From NCBI GenBank assembly GCA_031265825.1, contig JAISCD010000081.1:18574-82573 (forward strand): a stretch of DNA of 64,000 nucleotides, in the 5' to 3' direction. Shown here one piece after another: positions 1-8,598 of this stretch. Origin of the DNA: Treponema sp. Lineage in GTDB: Bacteria > Spirochaetota > Spirochaetia > Treponematales > Breznakiellaceae. A program made the translations under genes and the position numbers. Every line of letters starts with the position of its first letter. The first letter of the stretch is position 1. The notes beneath the pieces were generated by a model that worked only from the letters and a program-made list of their open reading frames with translations, ran no database searches and was not told the origin of the DNA.

Positions 1-7
1 TTCCATA

Positions 8-775
8 TTATATTTTTTCTCCAATATAAAACACATATCCATAATACTGTTTGTATTTTGCATACAGGTCTGCCTCGTGCCTCATGTATGCGATAAAAGC
101 CTCAGCGGTTTTATTGTCGGCGTATTTGTTTAGGAATTCCTCTTGCCGTATTTTTTGTGGAATATAATAGTTATCAGTCCAGCAGTTTTCAGATAAGGTA
201 AAAGCGGCGACAGGGACATAGCCTGCTTTTTGCATTACTGAAATATCATGTCCTATTGTGCCGATTTCAGGAGAGGCTTCGAGCCAAAACTTTTCGATTT
301 CCGTTGGGCGCTCGTCGGTGAACCATGAGGCGTTTGTTACAGCCAAAAACCCGCCTTTTCTTAGGAAACTCCTCCAATAGTTCAAGCCTTTTTCAAAGCC
401 TATGTTGTCAATAGCCCCTTCAGACCATATAAGATCGAGTTCGTCATTCTGAAAAGGCAGGTTGTCCATTGAACCGACGATACCGTTTACCCTGTTCCGC
501 AGACCGAGTTTTTCGGCGCTTGCGTTGAGTTTATCAATTGAGCCGGGGAAAAGGTCAAGCGCGGTGATGGTTCCTCTTGTATTTTGCGCTAAAACCATTG
601 TTTGTCCGCCTGTGCCGCAACCTAAATCGGCAATTTTGGACTCGTCCGAAAGGTTGCCGATAAAACTTAACGCCCTTATGGTTGCTTCGGGACTGCCGGG
701 TCCCTGTCGTTCCAGCCCTACAAAATATTCATTGATGAGGGCAAAGTCAAATTCGTGTATAGCCGTTTCTTCCAT
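8..775 (-). CDS. class I SAM-dependent methyltransferase
   Basis: A 255-residue soluble protein with a Rossmann-type methyltransferase core. Motif I ([10 protein letters not shown], near residue 50) binds S-adenosylmethionine, the acidic strand-2 residue follows in ALDLFPG, and the later strand reads DLIWSEGAI. This is the general 'methyltransferase domain-containing protein' type acting on small molecules, and the substrate cannot be read from the sequence. The ATG start is supported by AAGGAG five bases upstream. The gene is the most 5' part of a run of minus-strand accessory genes and is separated from the next one by a GC-rich repeat element, so it is probably transcribed on its own. The family call is firm, the substrate open. 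Confidence 0.85.
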   Translation of the reverse strand: MEETAIHEFDFALINEYFVGLERQGPGSPEATIRALSFIGNLSDESKIADLGCGTGGQTMVLAQNTRGTITALDLFPGSIDKLNASAEKLGLRNRVNGIVGSMDNLPFQNDELDLIWSEGAIDNIGFEKGLNYWRSFLRKGGFLAVTNASWFTDERPTEIEKFWLEASPEIGTIGHDISVMQKAGYVPVAAFTLSENCWTDNYYIPQKIRQEEFLNKYADNKTAEAFIAYMRHEADLYAKYKQYYGYVFYIGEKI

Positions 776-843
776 TTCAACTCCTTTTGGTTATAAAACC
801 ATTGTAATCATGCAATATAAACGTTATTTAGTCAATCTAATAT

Positions 844-1180
844 AATCAGGAGGGGGGCGCTATTTCCGAAACCTTTCGGCACACCGCCGCCTTTGTGTTG
901 CGCCCCCCTGTCTCCAGCCCGCGCCTGCACAGCAGGTTGCATAAAAGGCGCGGTCTTCCGCCACCCCCCAACCAGCCCACACGGTGGGCAGAACAAGACG
1001 CTTTAGAACACCCGAAGGGTGCGCCACCCCCCAACCAACCCACACGGTGGGCAGAACAAGACGCTTTAGAACACCCGAAGGGTGCGTCACCCCCCAACCC
1101 CACGGTGGGGTAAGGCAAGCTGCTTGCCTGCGGAGACAACGGCGATCCCTGTTGGATAATGCCCCTTGCGAAATCACCTA
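844..1180. repeat. GC-rich mosaic repeat, hairpin element copy 1
   Basis: A noncoding, repeat-filled interval. It begins with a hairpin-capable element bounded by GGGGGGCGC and GCGCCCCCC, followed by CTCCAG and TCTTCCGCCACCCCCC blocks. Then come two copies of a roughly 62-63-bp unit carrying CACCCGAAGGGTG and GGGCAGAACAAGACGC, and a tail module (AATGCCCCTTGCGAA). The same modules recur at about 10.8, 17.3, 19.6, 27.0, 29.1 and 40.7 kb. Open frames through it have no coding character and are repeat artefacts. Confidence 0.85.
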
Positions 1181-1209
1181 GCAGACTTCGTCTAAAAAGG
1201 CTTTGTCCG

Positions 1210-1758
1210 CTACCATTCGTGTTTTAGCAACCTATATTCCACTCTATCTTTTAATTTATTTTCATGCAGTTGATATTCTTTATATTCAGCCTCTTTTACC
1301 ATGCCACATTTTACCATTACCCTTTCAGAGCCTTTATTTTCCTTTATACAGCCCGCTGATATTCTATATACATTACCATCTTCAAACGCATATTCTATTA
1401 CTCTTTTTAACGCCTCTGTTGTATAGCCCTTTCCCCAATGCTTTTCTTTTATAAAATATCCCATGTCAACCATTTTCCCAAACGGCGTCGCCTTTACCGC
1501 CGTGTATCCTATTTCACCTATATATTCTTTTGTAGCCCTATTTTCTATTCTGAAAAAATATAATTTTCTATCTTTTGAATTGGCTTCTTCTATGGATTTG
1601 ACAAGATTTTCCCTTGATTCATTTAAATTCCCTGTTTTAATATTCGGTAAATATCTCATTGATTTCTCATCTGATAATAATTCATGGTGTTCTATTAAGT
1701 CGTCTAAGACATGATCTCTTATTATTAACCTTTCCGTGTATAATCGTACCAATTTCAA
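1210..1758 (-). CDS. GNAT family N-acetyltransferase (RimJ/RimL-like)
   Basis: A 182-residue protein of the GNAT fold. The amino end LYTERLIIRD is the usual RimJ/RimL opening, and HWGKGYTTEALKRVIEYAF (near residue 110) is the acetyl-CoA-binding loop of motif A. Family members acetylate amino groups of proteins, antibiotics or small molecules; the target is unknown here. There is no ATG. The frame opens at TTG (1758), and a second TTG at 1752 has CAGGG at better spacing, so the true start may be two codons later. It is a stand-alone gene in the accessory block. Confidence 0.85.
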   Translation of the reverse strand: MKLVRLYTERLIIRDHVLDDLIEHHELLSDEKSMRYLPNIKTGNLNESRENLVKSIEEANSKDRKLYFFRIENRATKEYIGEIGYTAVKATPFGKMVDMGYFIKEKHWGKGYTTEALKRVIEYAFEDGNVYRISAGCIKENKGSERVMVKCGMVKEAEYKEYQLHENKLKDRVEYRLLKHEW

Positions 1759-1873
1759 CCCTGATTTATTTTTAATGGTAACGAAGCGTATAGGAATAAC
1801 CTAGCCGATCAGACCTTGTATTCGGGGACGCGAGCGATACAATAATAGGAATAATTTCATCCATATCTTTATA

Positions 1874-2095
1874 TTAACCCTGTTTTATTGCCTCTAATAT
1901 TTCATCCATTGTAATATCTGTTTTTATTCCTTTGATGTTTTCCAATGGCGATTGTAGTTCTTTTTCATTTTCCTTTATAGAAATCAATCTGAATTTACTC
2001 CCGTCATTCCTTGTAATGATTACCTCTTCTTTTAATGCCCTGTTTAATACCGTAGAGAGATTTTGCGTGGCTTCTGAATAGTTATAAATTTTCAT
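1874..2095 (-). CDS. Phd/YefM family antitoxin, apparently without toxin
   Basis: A 73-residue protein with the Phd/YefM fold. The opening YNYSEATQNLSTVLNRA and the following strand EVIITRNDGSKFRLISI are the DNA-binding and dimerisation part, and the acidic tail (DITMDEILEAIKQG) is where a toxin would dock. GGAGG lies well placed before the ATG. In this family the toxin normally follows directly; here the next 115 bases downstream hold no toxin gene, so the antitoxin is an orphan in this window. It may regulate itself, guard a toxin elsewhere, or be a stranded cassette gene. Confidence 0.8.
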   Translation of the reverse strand: MKIYNYSEATQNLSTVLNRALKEEVIITRNDGSKFRLISIKENEKELQSPLENIKGIKTDITMDEILEAIKQG

Positions 2096-2151
2096 TTCAT
2101 TCCTCCGTTAAAACATTTATGTTCATGGCTAATGCAACGTTCCTTCATCTC

Positions 2152-2213
2152 GCCTAACGTTTCGGCTGTATGCGGCATTTTGGCGCTAATCTTCTTGGCG
2201 CGCGCCTTTGTCT
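2152..2213 (-). repeat. attC-like site a (short)
   Basis: Read on the minus strand, it directly follows the MATE stop codon and ends in CATACAGCCGAAACGTTAGGC. GTTAGGC fits the GTTRRRY core at which integron integrases cut. The inner part holds a GC-rich inverted pair (GGCGC...GCGCC). The right end matches sites b, c and d almost base for base. The left core is not clear, so this is a short or eroded site. Confidence 0.5.
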
Positions 2214-2214
2214 G

Positions 2215-3573
2215 TCATGCTAAGTCTTTATGCAGAGTCCGTATGCCCAATGGCAGAGCCAACAGGAAGGCGCAGAAATCCGCAATGGGCGTACAAATTT
2301 GCACCCCAAGAACACCGAGCGGGGGGATCAGAACAAAGATAAGCGGGACGAGGAAAAGCCCCTGCCGCGAGAGAGCTAGGATACTTGCCGGGAGACCCTT
2401 CCCCATAGTCTGGAGCATGAAACTAACCAGAAGTATCCAACCCAAGAAGGGCAAGCCGAAACACTGAGCTTTCAGCGCGAAAGCCCCCACACTAACGATT
2501 TCCAGATCGTCTTTGCGAAAGAAGGAGACGATCTGCGGCGCGAAGATGAAACCCAGAACCGCGAAGACCGTCAGAAGTACCGTTGAGAGACGCAGGCAAA
2601 ACCAGAACGCCCTTTTCACTCGGTCGTAGTGTTTTGCGCCGTAGTTGAACCCGCATACCGGCTGGAAACCCTGCCCAAAGCCGATAATTGCCGAACCAGC
2701 CATGAGGAATACACGGTTTACGATGGCGATAGCCGCGATAACCGAATCGCCGTAAGCGCCAGCGGCGCGGTTAAGCAGTACGACCGAAAGCCCAGCTACG
2801 CATTGCCGCAGGAGGGAGGGACTGCCGCCGCGGAATATCTCCCTGTATTTGCCCAATGACGGGGAGAAATTGCGCGGCATGATACTTATGTTTCTCTTGC
2901 CGATGTTTGCCATGGTGAACAGCAGGAGGCAACTTACCGTTTGACTGATCATGGTGGCGAGAGCGGCGCCCTTGACGCCGAGATGAAAGACAAAGATAAA
3001 CAAGGGGTCAAGCCCGATGTTTATCACCGCGCCTGAGACCATGCCGATCATGCCGAAGAAGGCGTTGCCTTGGTAGCGCAAGAGGTTATTCAGCATGAAT
3101 GACGACACCATAAACGGCGTGCCGAGCAGGATGAAGCGCAGGTAATCGCGGGAATAGGGCAGAACCGTGGGCGTGGAACCGAGGATCAAGGCAAGGGGGG
3201 AGAGGAAAATCGTGCCTAAGACCGCGACTGCCAGCCCTAGGACAAACGCGGAAAAGAACCCCGTAGCCGCCATTGCTTCAGCGTCCGCGGTGTTCCGCGC
3301 TCCCAAGGCGCGGGAGATGAAATTGCCCGAACCGTTCCCGAAAAAGAAGCCTACTGCCTGAATAATAGACATCATGGAGAAACTCACGCCCACGCCTGCG
3401 ATGGCGCTCGTGCCAAGGGCGCTAACAAAATAAGTGTCAGCCGTGTTGTACATGGCGGATACCAGCATGATGATAATGCAGGGGATAGCGTGCCTTATTA
3501 CGAGCGTTTCCACCGGAGCGGTGGTCATGAGGTGGTATTTTTCATCGGCGGGACTTGCCCCTGTTTCTTTCAT
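2215..3573 (-). CDS. MATE family multidrug efflux transporter
   Basis: A 452-residue integral membrane protein with about twelve hydrophobic segments in two homologous halves, the hallmark of MATE (NorM/DinF-like) Na+ or H+ antiporters. Typical pieces are NTADTYFVSALGTSAIAGVGV in the first helices and GFGQGFQPVCGFNYGA at the start of the second-half loop. It would export drugs or metabolites across the inner membrane. The start codon overlaps the stop of the upstream membrane protein by four bases (ATGA), so the two are translationally coupled. An attC-like site follows directly downstream. GC content is higher than in the neighbouring AT-rich genes, consistent with a separate origin. Confidence 0.9.
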   Translation of the reverse strand: MKETGASPADEKYHLMTTAPVETLVIRHAIPCIIIMLVSAMYNTADTYFVSALGTSAIAGVGVSFSMMSIIQAVGFFFGNGSGNFISRALGARNTADAEAMAATGFFSAFVLGLAVAVLGTIFLSPLALILGSTPTVLPYSRDYLRFILLGTPFMVSSFMLNNLLRYQGNAFFGMIGMVSGAVINIGLDPLFIFVFHLGVKGAALATMISQTVSCLLLFTMANIGKRNISIMPRNFSPSLGKYREIFRGGSPSLLRQCVAGLSVVLLNRAAGAYGDSVIAAIAIVNRVFLMAGSAIIGFGQGFQPVCGFNYGAKHYDRVKRAFWFCLRLSTVLLTVFAVLGFIFAPQIVSFFRKDDLEIVSVGAFALKAQCFGLPFLGWILLVSFMLQTMGKGLPASILALSRQGLFLVPLIFVLIPPLGVLGVQICTPIADFCAFLLALPLGIRTLHKDLA

Positions 3574-3914
3574 AGGGCATTAACCAGAAAAAGAACGAGG
3601 AAAATAGTATTCCCTATGCCTGTCAGTAGTGGACCAATAGTTTTGAAAGTGCTTATTTTAACGCCGATGATTCCATCAAACAATTGTACGCCTATCATAA
3701 TTCCCGCCATAACGGTTAAATACGGGGTGGATACAAATAGCAATGATCCAATCGCGGCTAGGAACAACGATAAACTCCGTGCCATCGCGTATTTTGCGTT
3801 GATCAACGCGGCGCCTTTTTGCGATTTTGATCTTATTTCCGCTTGCACCGAGAACCCAAAACTTACCGTGGCGCTGATCAGGGTAAACACAGCGCAAAGA
3901 TAGTAATACAGCAT
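3570..3914 (-). CDS. small hydrophobic membrane protein
   Basis: A 114-residue protein with four predicted membrane segments. Lengths and hydrophobicity suggest a compact bundle; no catalytic motif is visible. The start at 3914 is chosen because AAGGA lies eight bases before that ATG; upstream TTG and ATG codons in the same frame (3932, 3923) are alternatives. It overlaps the MATE start by four bases and so forms a two-gene unit with it. I do not recognise the family. It may assist the transporter, but that is only inference from coupling. Confidence 0.65.
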   Translation of the reverse strand: MLYYYLCAVFTLISATVSFGFSVQAEIRSKSQKGAALINAKYAMARSLSLFLAAIGSLLFVSTPYLTVMAGIMIGVQLFDGIIGVKISTFKTIGPLLTGIGNTIFLVLFLVNAL

Positions 3915-4020
3915 ATTCCGCATCCTTATCAAAATAAGATTTTTTATATTATTTTCAATTTATTAGGATATATTTTATCGCGTGTTATGTCAAGTAATTT
4001 TTACGCGGTATAGGTATGTC

Positions 4021-4042
4021 GCCCAACGTTTCGGCTGTATAT
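4021..4042 (-). repeat. attC-like right end (site b, half-site)
   Basis: On the minus strand, ATACAGCCGAAACGTTGGGC, the same right end as sites a, c and d, with GTTGGGC matching the GTTRRRY core. It lies only three bases after the restriction nuclease stop codon, so the left half of the site seems to be missing or replaced by the gene end. Confidence 0.5.
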
Positions 4043-4044
4043 AA

Positions 4045-4716
4045 TTATTTACTGTTTTTATTGTAATCAATGAAATGTATTATTTCTTCATTAAGGGATT
4101 CCAAATCCAATAATATCTTTTTCCGCCGTGGATTTCCATCAGAATTACGAAAAGCCTCTTGAAAATAACCACATTTCATCAATGTTTTATTGGTTATTTC
4201 AATTATAGAAATTTGCGAAAGAGAGAACTTTTGTTTGCGTAATCTTGACCACGCGCCACGGGCAATTCTTTCTTTTGTATATTCTGACAACCCACCTTTT
4301 AATTCTTCGTGCCATTGTTGAAACGAACGGTCTTCATCATTATAGAGAACTTTCCCCAACGAGACTATTACGCCTACAGAGCCGTATTCTTTTATCGCTA
4401 ATGATATTGCTTCGCTATCATTTACAATTATTTGATGACTGCTTGTATTTATCGCATGAGCCTTAAAATCAAATGGTATTTGGTACAATCCGTCAAAAGA
4501 CGCTCTTCCATAGAAAGGTTTCTGAAATTCAAACAATCCGTCCAATAGTTTTTCGCATAGAAACTGAAAATAAAATCCTATCCACTCCATTTGCCGCCAA
4601 TGAGGATAATCTTTTTCTTTCATTTCCAAAATTGCTTTTTTCCCATCCCATTCATCTGGAATAGAAACAAACCGCTTTTCAATTTCTTTTGCGATTTTTG
4701 TAATACTCATAATCAT
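4045..4716 (-). CDS. probable type II restriction endonuclease
   Basis: A 223-residue protein lying 33 bases downstream of an MT-A70 DNA methylase on the same strand, the normal arrangement for a restriction-modification pair. Around residues 70-85 it carries YGRASFDGLYQIPFDFKAH. The acidic residue followed by a short gap and D-x-K (DFK) fits the PD-(D/E)xK nuclease core. I cannot assign a recognition sequence. Gene and partner are more AT-rich than the flanking genes and lie between two attC-like sites, so they may be one captured cassette. The nuclease role is inferred from motif and neighbour rather than from clear homology. Confidence 0.6.
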   Translation of the reverse strand: MIMSITKIAKEIEKRFVSIPDEWDGKKAILEMKEKDYPHWRQMEWIGFYFQFLCEKLLDGLFEFQKPFYGRASFDGLYQIPFDFKAHAINTSSHQIIVNDSEAISLAIKEYGSVGVIVSLGKVLYNDEDRSFQQWHEELKGGLSEYTKERIARGAWSRLRKQKFSLSQISIIEITNKTLMKCGYFQEAFRNSDGNPRRKKILLDLESLNEEIIHFIDYNKNSK

Positions 4717-4749
4717 ATACTCTGTAATTTACACCGTAGTTAAAGAAAC

Positions 4750-5382
4750 TTACGATGCTTTTTCAATATGTAAAACTTTATCTTGTTTTTGAATCCTTGA
4801 TAAGCATGATTCTTCATCTTCTTTTAATAACACATTAATTTTTTCTTGCAGTGATATTCCGTCAATGCCAAAACCGGCGACATCCCAGCCCGGCGTTGCC
4901 TGCCGCGCAAAAAGTTCTATACGTGAAATATCGCCAAAAAGCTGTACGATTCTCTCACGGACAACAGGAGGTTTTACCGAATGTCCCAGCCGTGGGTGCA
5001 TAACAATTTGCGGCACGGTTTTATCCACCGATTTTATATGTCCTCGCATTCCCAAAAGGCAGATTTCAATATTTGATTTTGTGTAACTACCCATGCCGCG
5101 CAGAGGTTCGCCGTCTATTTTTGTTTTTACCCAGGAAAAAGCGCACGTTTTATATTTAAAACCCCATGCTTCCAGAACTTTAAAAGCATCAGGAAGCGCC
5201 GGCATTGTTGCCCACAAAAAAAGAGCGCAATTTTTATCGCGTAAGTCTTTTACATTTAACGCGCAAATCTCATCTGTGGTCATTGTTTGGTAATGTTTTT
5301 CCGGCGCGAAATGCCCACCGTCCTTTCCCGTTCCCCACAAATACTTCCACGGTGGGTCGGCATAAATAATACAATACTTCAT
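4750..5382 (-). CDS. MT-A70 family adenine-N6 DNA methyltransferase
   Basis: About 210 residues from the start MKYCIIYADPPW. The DPPW tetrad is the catalytic motif IV of the MT-A70 family, which transfers a methyl group from SAM to adenine N6. Further family signs are CALFLWATMPALPDA and GHSVKPPVVRERIVQLFG. The start at 5382 is chosen because family members begin just before the DPPW strand; in-frame ATGs at 5445 and 5400 would add up to 21 residues, and none has a good ribosome-binding site. Together with the following nuclease gene it makes a compact R-M system, the methylase protecting host DNA. Confidence 0.85.
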   Translation of the reverse strand: MKYCIIYADPPWKYLWGTGKDGGHFAPEKHYQTMTTDEICALNVKDLRDKNCALFLWATMPALPDAFKVLEAWGFKYKTCAFSWVKTKIDGEPLRGMGSYTKSNIEICLLGMRGHIKSVDKTVPQIVMHPRLGHSVKPPVVRERIVQLFGDISRIELFARQATPGWDVAGFGIDGISLQEKINVLLKEDEESCLSRIQKQDKVLHIEKAS

Positions 5383-5532
5383 AGGTTGAGCATAAAACAT
5401 AAAAAAGATTGTGTCAAGGACTAAATCTTCGGCAGATTTCAACAAATTTTCTCATTTTTAGGCATAAAACAACAGATTTATCGCATTAAAGACAGCGTGG
5501 TGCGACGATAAAGGCGTGGTTTAAAGTATGTC

Positions 5533-5659
5533 GCCCAATGTTTTGGCTGTATACGGCATTTGTGCTGGGTTTTGCCGTTGGAATGAAGCGTAACGGAGTA
5601 CAGAGGCGATCGAACCCCGAAGCTACCATAAGGCAGGAGCGTATACAGAACTGTTACAC
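5533..5659 (-). repeat. attC-like site c2 (about 127 bp)
   Basis: On the minus strand it runs from GTGTAACAGTTCTGTATACGC to GCCGTATACAGCCAAAACATTGGGC. The outer arms are inverted copies sharing CTGTATACG, the centre is a folded spacer, and the right core ATTGGGC is one base from GTTRRRY. The centre is homologous to sites c1 and d, as in Vibrio-type arrays where attC sites resemble each other. Open frames through it are not genes. Confidence 0.55.
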
Positions 5660-5665
5660 GTGGCT

Positions 5666-5784
5666 CTGGCTGTTTACGGCGTTTTGGCGGAAGTCTGCCG
5701 TTAGAATGGGGCGTAATTGAGACCAGAGCCTGCCACGCCCCGGAGCCGCCGTCAGACGAGGGCGCGTAAACAGACCTATTACGC
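5666..5784 (-). repeat. attC-like site c1 (tandem with c2)
   Basis: A second copy of the same imperfect palindrome, immediately upstream of c2 on the minus strand: GCGTAATAGGTCTGTTTACGC on the left and GCCGTAAACAGCC on the right, with the shared inner block CATTCTAACGGCAGA. It lacks the terminal GTTGGGC, so it is probably inactive. The tandem arrangement suggests a lost cassette between c1 and c2. Confidence 0.5.
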
Positions 5785-5809
5785 TCCATTTTTTGCCTTA
5801 TATATTTTT

Positions 5810-6445
5810 TTATGCTTGTAATTTATTCATTTCTTCTATTATTTCGTTTCGGGGAAGATTGCCTTTTTCTAATGTTTCATCGTCTTTTTTTAATATTCTT
5901 TTATAAAACGCTTTTATTTCATTTGTTATATTTAAATAGTTGCTTGCTTTTAACTCATACAGTTTATCTTCCGCCCTCCCAAATAACCCCTGTCCCTCGT
6001 AGTATTCATATATTTTATATTTTGTCTCATTTGTTATTTCATAGTCTTTAAGTTTGTTTATTATTTCATTTATTTTCTCATGCTTTTGTATGTTTTCTTC
6101 ATTTGCCAGAAGACAAAATAGCACAAACGCTTTTTGATAATATTCCAAGGATATTGTATTTAAACTATTGATTTGTTCAAGAATGTCAGCCTCTTCAAAA
6201 AGAAGATTTGCTATTATATCAATATTGTCTTTGTTTAATACATTTCCGTAAGTATTATCTCTTATTATTTCATTAACTTCAAGGTCTTTTATTTTATTGC
6301 CGTCTGTATTTAATAACCCGTTATATGCCTCTTCTATTTTTTCAATAGCGGAATCATAGTTCTTTATTTTTTTATTGAAGACAATAGCCCATAGAAACGC
6401 GGCAAACTGTTCAATCATTTTCATAATATAATCTTCTTGAAGCAT
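5810..6445 (-). CDS. all-helical protein, DUF6483-like
   Basis: A 211-residue AT-rich gene. The opening MLQEDYIMKMIEQFAAFLWA resembles the helical proteins named DUF6483 in Firmicutes and related bacteria; the assignment is from memory of that opening and is tentative. The rest is predicted alpha-helical with a TPR-like feel and no catalytic residues. GGAAAG precedes the start. It is followed by two tandem attC-like sites, which is the order expected for a gene cassette. Function unknown. Confidence 0.6.
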   Translation of the reverse strand: MLQEDYIMKMIEQFAAFLWAIVFNKKIKNYDSAIEKIEEAYNGLLNTDGNKIKDLEVNEIIRDNTYGNVLNKDNIDIIANLLFEEADILEQINSLNTISLEYYQKAFVLFCLLANEENIQKHEKINEIINKLKDYEITNETKYKIYEYYEGQGLFGRAEDKLYELKASNYLNITNEIKAFYKRILKKDDETLEKGNLPRNEIIEEMNKLQA

Positions 6446-6538
6446 TTTTCTTTCCTATACATTTTCCAATCAACGCCAGAAAAAACGCCGCGTAACCCTC
6501 GTATAGTCACGGCGGCGATTCATTTGTATGGGTTTAAT

Positions 6539-7297
6539 TCATTTAATATCGACGTTCTTAAACAAGACGCTTCCGACAAGGGTTCCGCCGGCAACGTAGC
6601 ACAGCCCGACGAGGATGCCTCGCGGTACCGTGCCGCTTTCTGGCGTCAGCGAGGCAAGGGCAGTAATATGCGTTGAAATCCAATAATCTTCCAGCATTAT
6701 GTCGCCGCCAAGGATAAAACTACTCGCCCGCAAGATGATGGGGAGAAAGGACACTATGCAGATGTTGACCGCGATAGACGCGCCGACTCCGCGTAACCCC
6801 ATGGAAACAAGGACAAATACCGAAGTGTATGCAAACATTAACAGCCCTTCGCCGAGGAGCATCGCGGTTATATTGGAAAAAGCGGCGACGCCTTGCGGGT
6901 CAAAGCCCAAGAGAACCGTTCCCATGATACCCAAAAGCGCGACATAGGCAGTGTACATCGTTAAAACCGCAATGCCGCAAACCGCCAGCTTGGATACATA
7001 AATGCCCACGCGGTTACAGCCTTTGGACACGTAGTTCTTAACGGTGCCGTTATGAAATTCACCGCACACAAAAAGCGAAACAAATACCGCAAAAAGGAAG
7101 GGCAGAAACGGTAAATCGAGTGTTTGTTCGATGAGCGCTACGGCGCCGATACCACCGGCGCTCGCTTCGGCGTATTCTACGTCAACCCCCTGTATGGAAA
7201 GACCAAAAAGCGCGACAAGAGCGACGCAGATAGACAGGCAAATGTAGAAGGGCTTGAAAATAGCGAGCTTGTACAACTCCGATTTGACAATATTCAT
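6539..7297 (-). CDS. ABC-2 type transporter permease
   Basis: A 252-residue membrane protein with six predicted membrane segments. The opening MNIVKSELYKLAIFKPFYI is typical of ABC-2 permeases of the lantibiotic-immunity or bacitracin-export kind, as is ALFGLSIQG in the first helix. Its start overlaps the stop of the ATPase gene by four bases, so the two are coupled. Such pairs export peptides or lipids, often giving antimicrobial resistance; the cargo is unknown. A small CGCCG/CGGCG inverted repeat (about 6486-6516) sits just after the stop and may end transcription. Confidence 0.85.
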   Translation of the reverse strand: MNIVKSELYKLAIFKPFYICLSICVALVALFGLSIQGVDVEYAEASAGGIGAVALIEQTLDLPFLPFLFAVFVSLFVCGEFHNGTVKNYVSKGCNRVGIYVSKLAVCGIAVLTMYTAYVALLGIMGTVLLGFDPQGVAAFSNITAMLLGEGLLMFAYTSVFVLVSMGLRGVGASIAVNICIVSFLPIILRASSFILGGDIMLEDYWISTHITALASLTPESGTVPRGILVGLCYVAGGTLVGSVLFKNVDIK

Positions 7298-8208
7298 TGG
7301 TTTTTCCCTCCCATTAAATCCATGAAATAACCTTCGAGGTCTTGTCCGCCGGGCGCGAGAACCGACACGGCGAGTCCGTTTGAGACAAGCGTTTGGTTGA
7401 TATATGCCGCTTCGTCAAAGTGATCGTATAAGAAAATCGCGCCGTCCGCCATCACGTCAAAGTTCGCGTTGACCGTAGTTTTCAAGAGATATTCCGCCTT
7501 GCTGGGGTTATCCACCACGATTTTTATAGTGCGGCGGCATCTGTTCTCCAATTCTTGGGATGAAAACTCGGCGATGAGGTTACCCTTGTGAATAACGCCG
7601 TAACAGGTCGCCATTCTGGAAAGCTCGTCTAAAATATGGCTGGATACTACGATTGTCAGGTTCTTTTCCTTGTTCAGATTCAGGAGCAGGTCGCGCGTCT
7701 CTTTGATACCCATAGGGTCAAGTCCGTTCATCGGCTCGTCTAAAATGAGAAATTCCGGGTTTCCTATCAAGGAGACGGCGATCATCAAGCGTTGTTTCAT
7801 GCCGAGGGAGAAATCCTTGGTTTTCTTCTTGCCCGCATTGCCAAGCCCCACGAAGTCAAGCAGTTCCGAAACGACGGTCTTATCCGGGATGCCCATGAGC
7901 ACGCGGTATACCTCTAAATTCTGCGCCGCGGTCATGGACGGGTAGAGAGCGGGGTTCTCAATGACCGCGCCGGTACGTTTACGTTGTTTTTCCAAGTCGG
8001 CGCTCTCGAAAAGCCGTATCGTACCACTCGTAGGGGACGCGAGACCGCACAACATTCGCATAAACGTTGTCTTTCCCGCCCCGTTTTCACCGATAAAGCC
8101 GTAAATATCCCCCCTGCGAATAGTGATATTCACACGGTTCACCGCCTTTTTCCCCGCGAATGTTTTACAGAGGTCTGTTGTTTGCGCGAAAAATTCAATT
8201 TGTTCCAT
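7294..8208 (-). CDS. ABC transporter ATP-binding protein
   Basis: A 304-residue nucleotide-binding subunit for the permease encoded next. It has Walker A GENGAGKTT (about residues 38-46), signature SLGMKQR, Walker B LILDEPMNGLDPMG, and H-loop VVSSHILDELSR. The C-terminal 85 residues are the accessory domain seen in BcrA/lantibiotic-export ATPases. The gene begins inside the end of the nucleotidyltransferase gene (14-base overlap), so three genes are read as one unit. It energises export by the ABC-2 permease. Confidence 0.9.
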   Translation of the reverse strand: MEQIEFFAQTTDLCKTFAGKKAVNRVNITIRRGDIYGFIGENGAGKTTFMRMLCGLASPTSGTIRLFESADLEKQRKRTGAVIENPALYPSMTAAQNLEVYRVLMGIPDKTVVSELLDFVGLGNAGKKKTKDFSLGMKQRLMIAVSLIGNPEFLILDEPMNGLDPMGIKETRDLLLNLNKEKNLTIVVSSHILDELSRMATCYGVIHKGNLIAEFSSQELENRCRRTIKIVVDNPSKAEYLLKTTVNANFDVMADGAIFLYDHFDEAAYINQTLVSNGLAVSVLAPGGQDLEGYFMDLMGGKNQ

Positions 8209-8521
8209 ATAATATTTTTCCCTGTTCTTTTATTGTTTTATAAATATACCCAATGTCATTGTTTATTTTAATATACCTATTATAATCAATCGTAAGCAGA
8301 TCAACGGGAATCATTATCTTTTTTTCATAAAAAGCCATATAAATAGAATCGATAATACCGAGTCCATTTTTCAGATCTTTCTTTATTATAAGCAAATCAA
8401 CATCGCTTTTTTCAGTATTATCGCCTCGCGCGTATGAACCGAAGAGTATAATTTGATCTGGAGAGGCAAGCGAAACAATAATAGAGATAATTTGATCAAT
8501 ATACGGTATTTTATTTTCCAT
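8195..8521 (-). CDS. MNT-type minimal nucleotidyltransferase
   Basis: A 108-residue protein with the DNA polymerase-beta-like core LFGSYARGDNTEKSDVDLLI: GS followed by D-x-D, the metal-binding pair. Proteins of this size are usually the MntA antitoxin of HEPN/MNT pairs, which AMPylates its HEPN toxin. No HEPN gene adjoins; instead the 3' end overlaps the ABC ATPase start. It is therefore an orphan MNT or has been recruited to another role. The upstream side is bounded by attC-like site d, so it opens its cassette. No strong ribosome-binding site is seen. Confidence 0.8.
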   Translation of the reverse strand: MENKIPYIDQIISIIVSLASPDQIILFGSYARGDNTEKSDVDLLIIKKDLKNGLGIIDSIYMAFYEKKIMIPVDLLTIDYNRYIKINNDIGYIYKTIKEQGKILYGTN

Positions 8522-8598
8522 GTCTTATATTAACCTATTTTTTTAATAGTTTCAAGCCGTATTTTTAGCAATGCTTGGGAAAAACGCAAAGCCACTTC

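Noticed and set aside
5560..5660. tRNA-like T-loop words (GGGGTTCGATCGCC) on the minus strand
   Set aside because: No acceptor or anticodon stems around them; they belong to the attC-like site body.
5478..5789. A 103-codon minus-strand open frame
   Set aside because: It lies wholly inside two tandem attC-like palindromes; the residue composition has no coding character.
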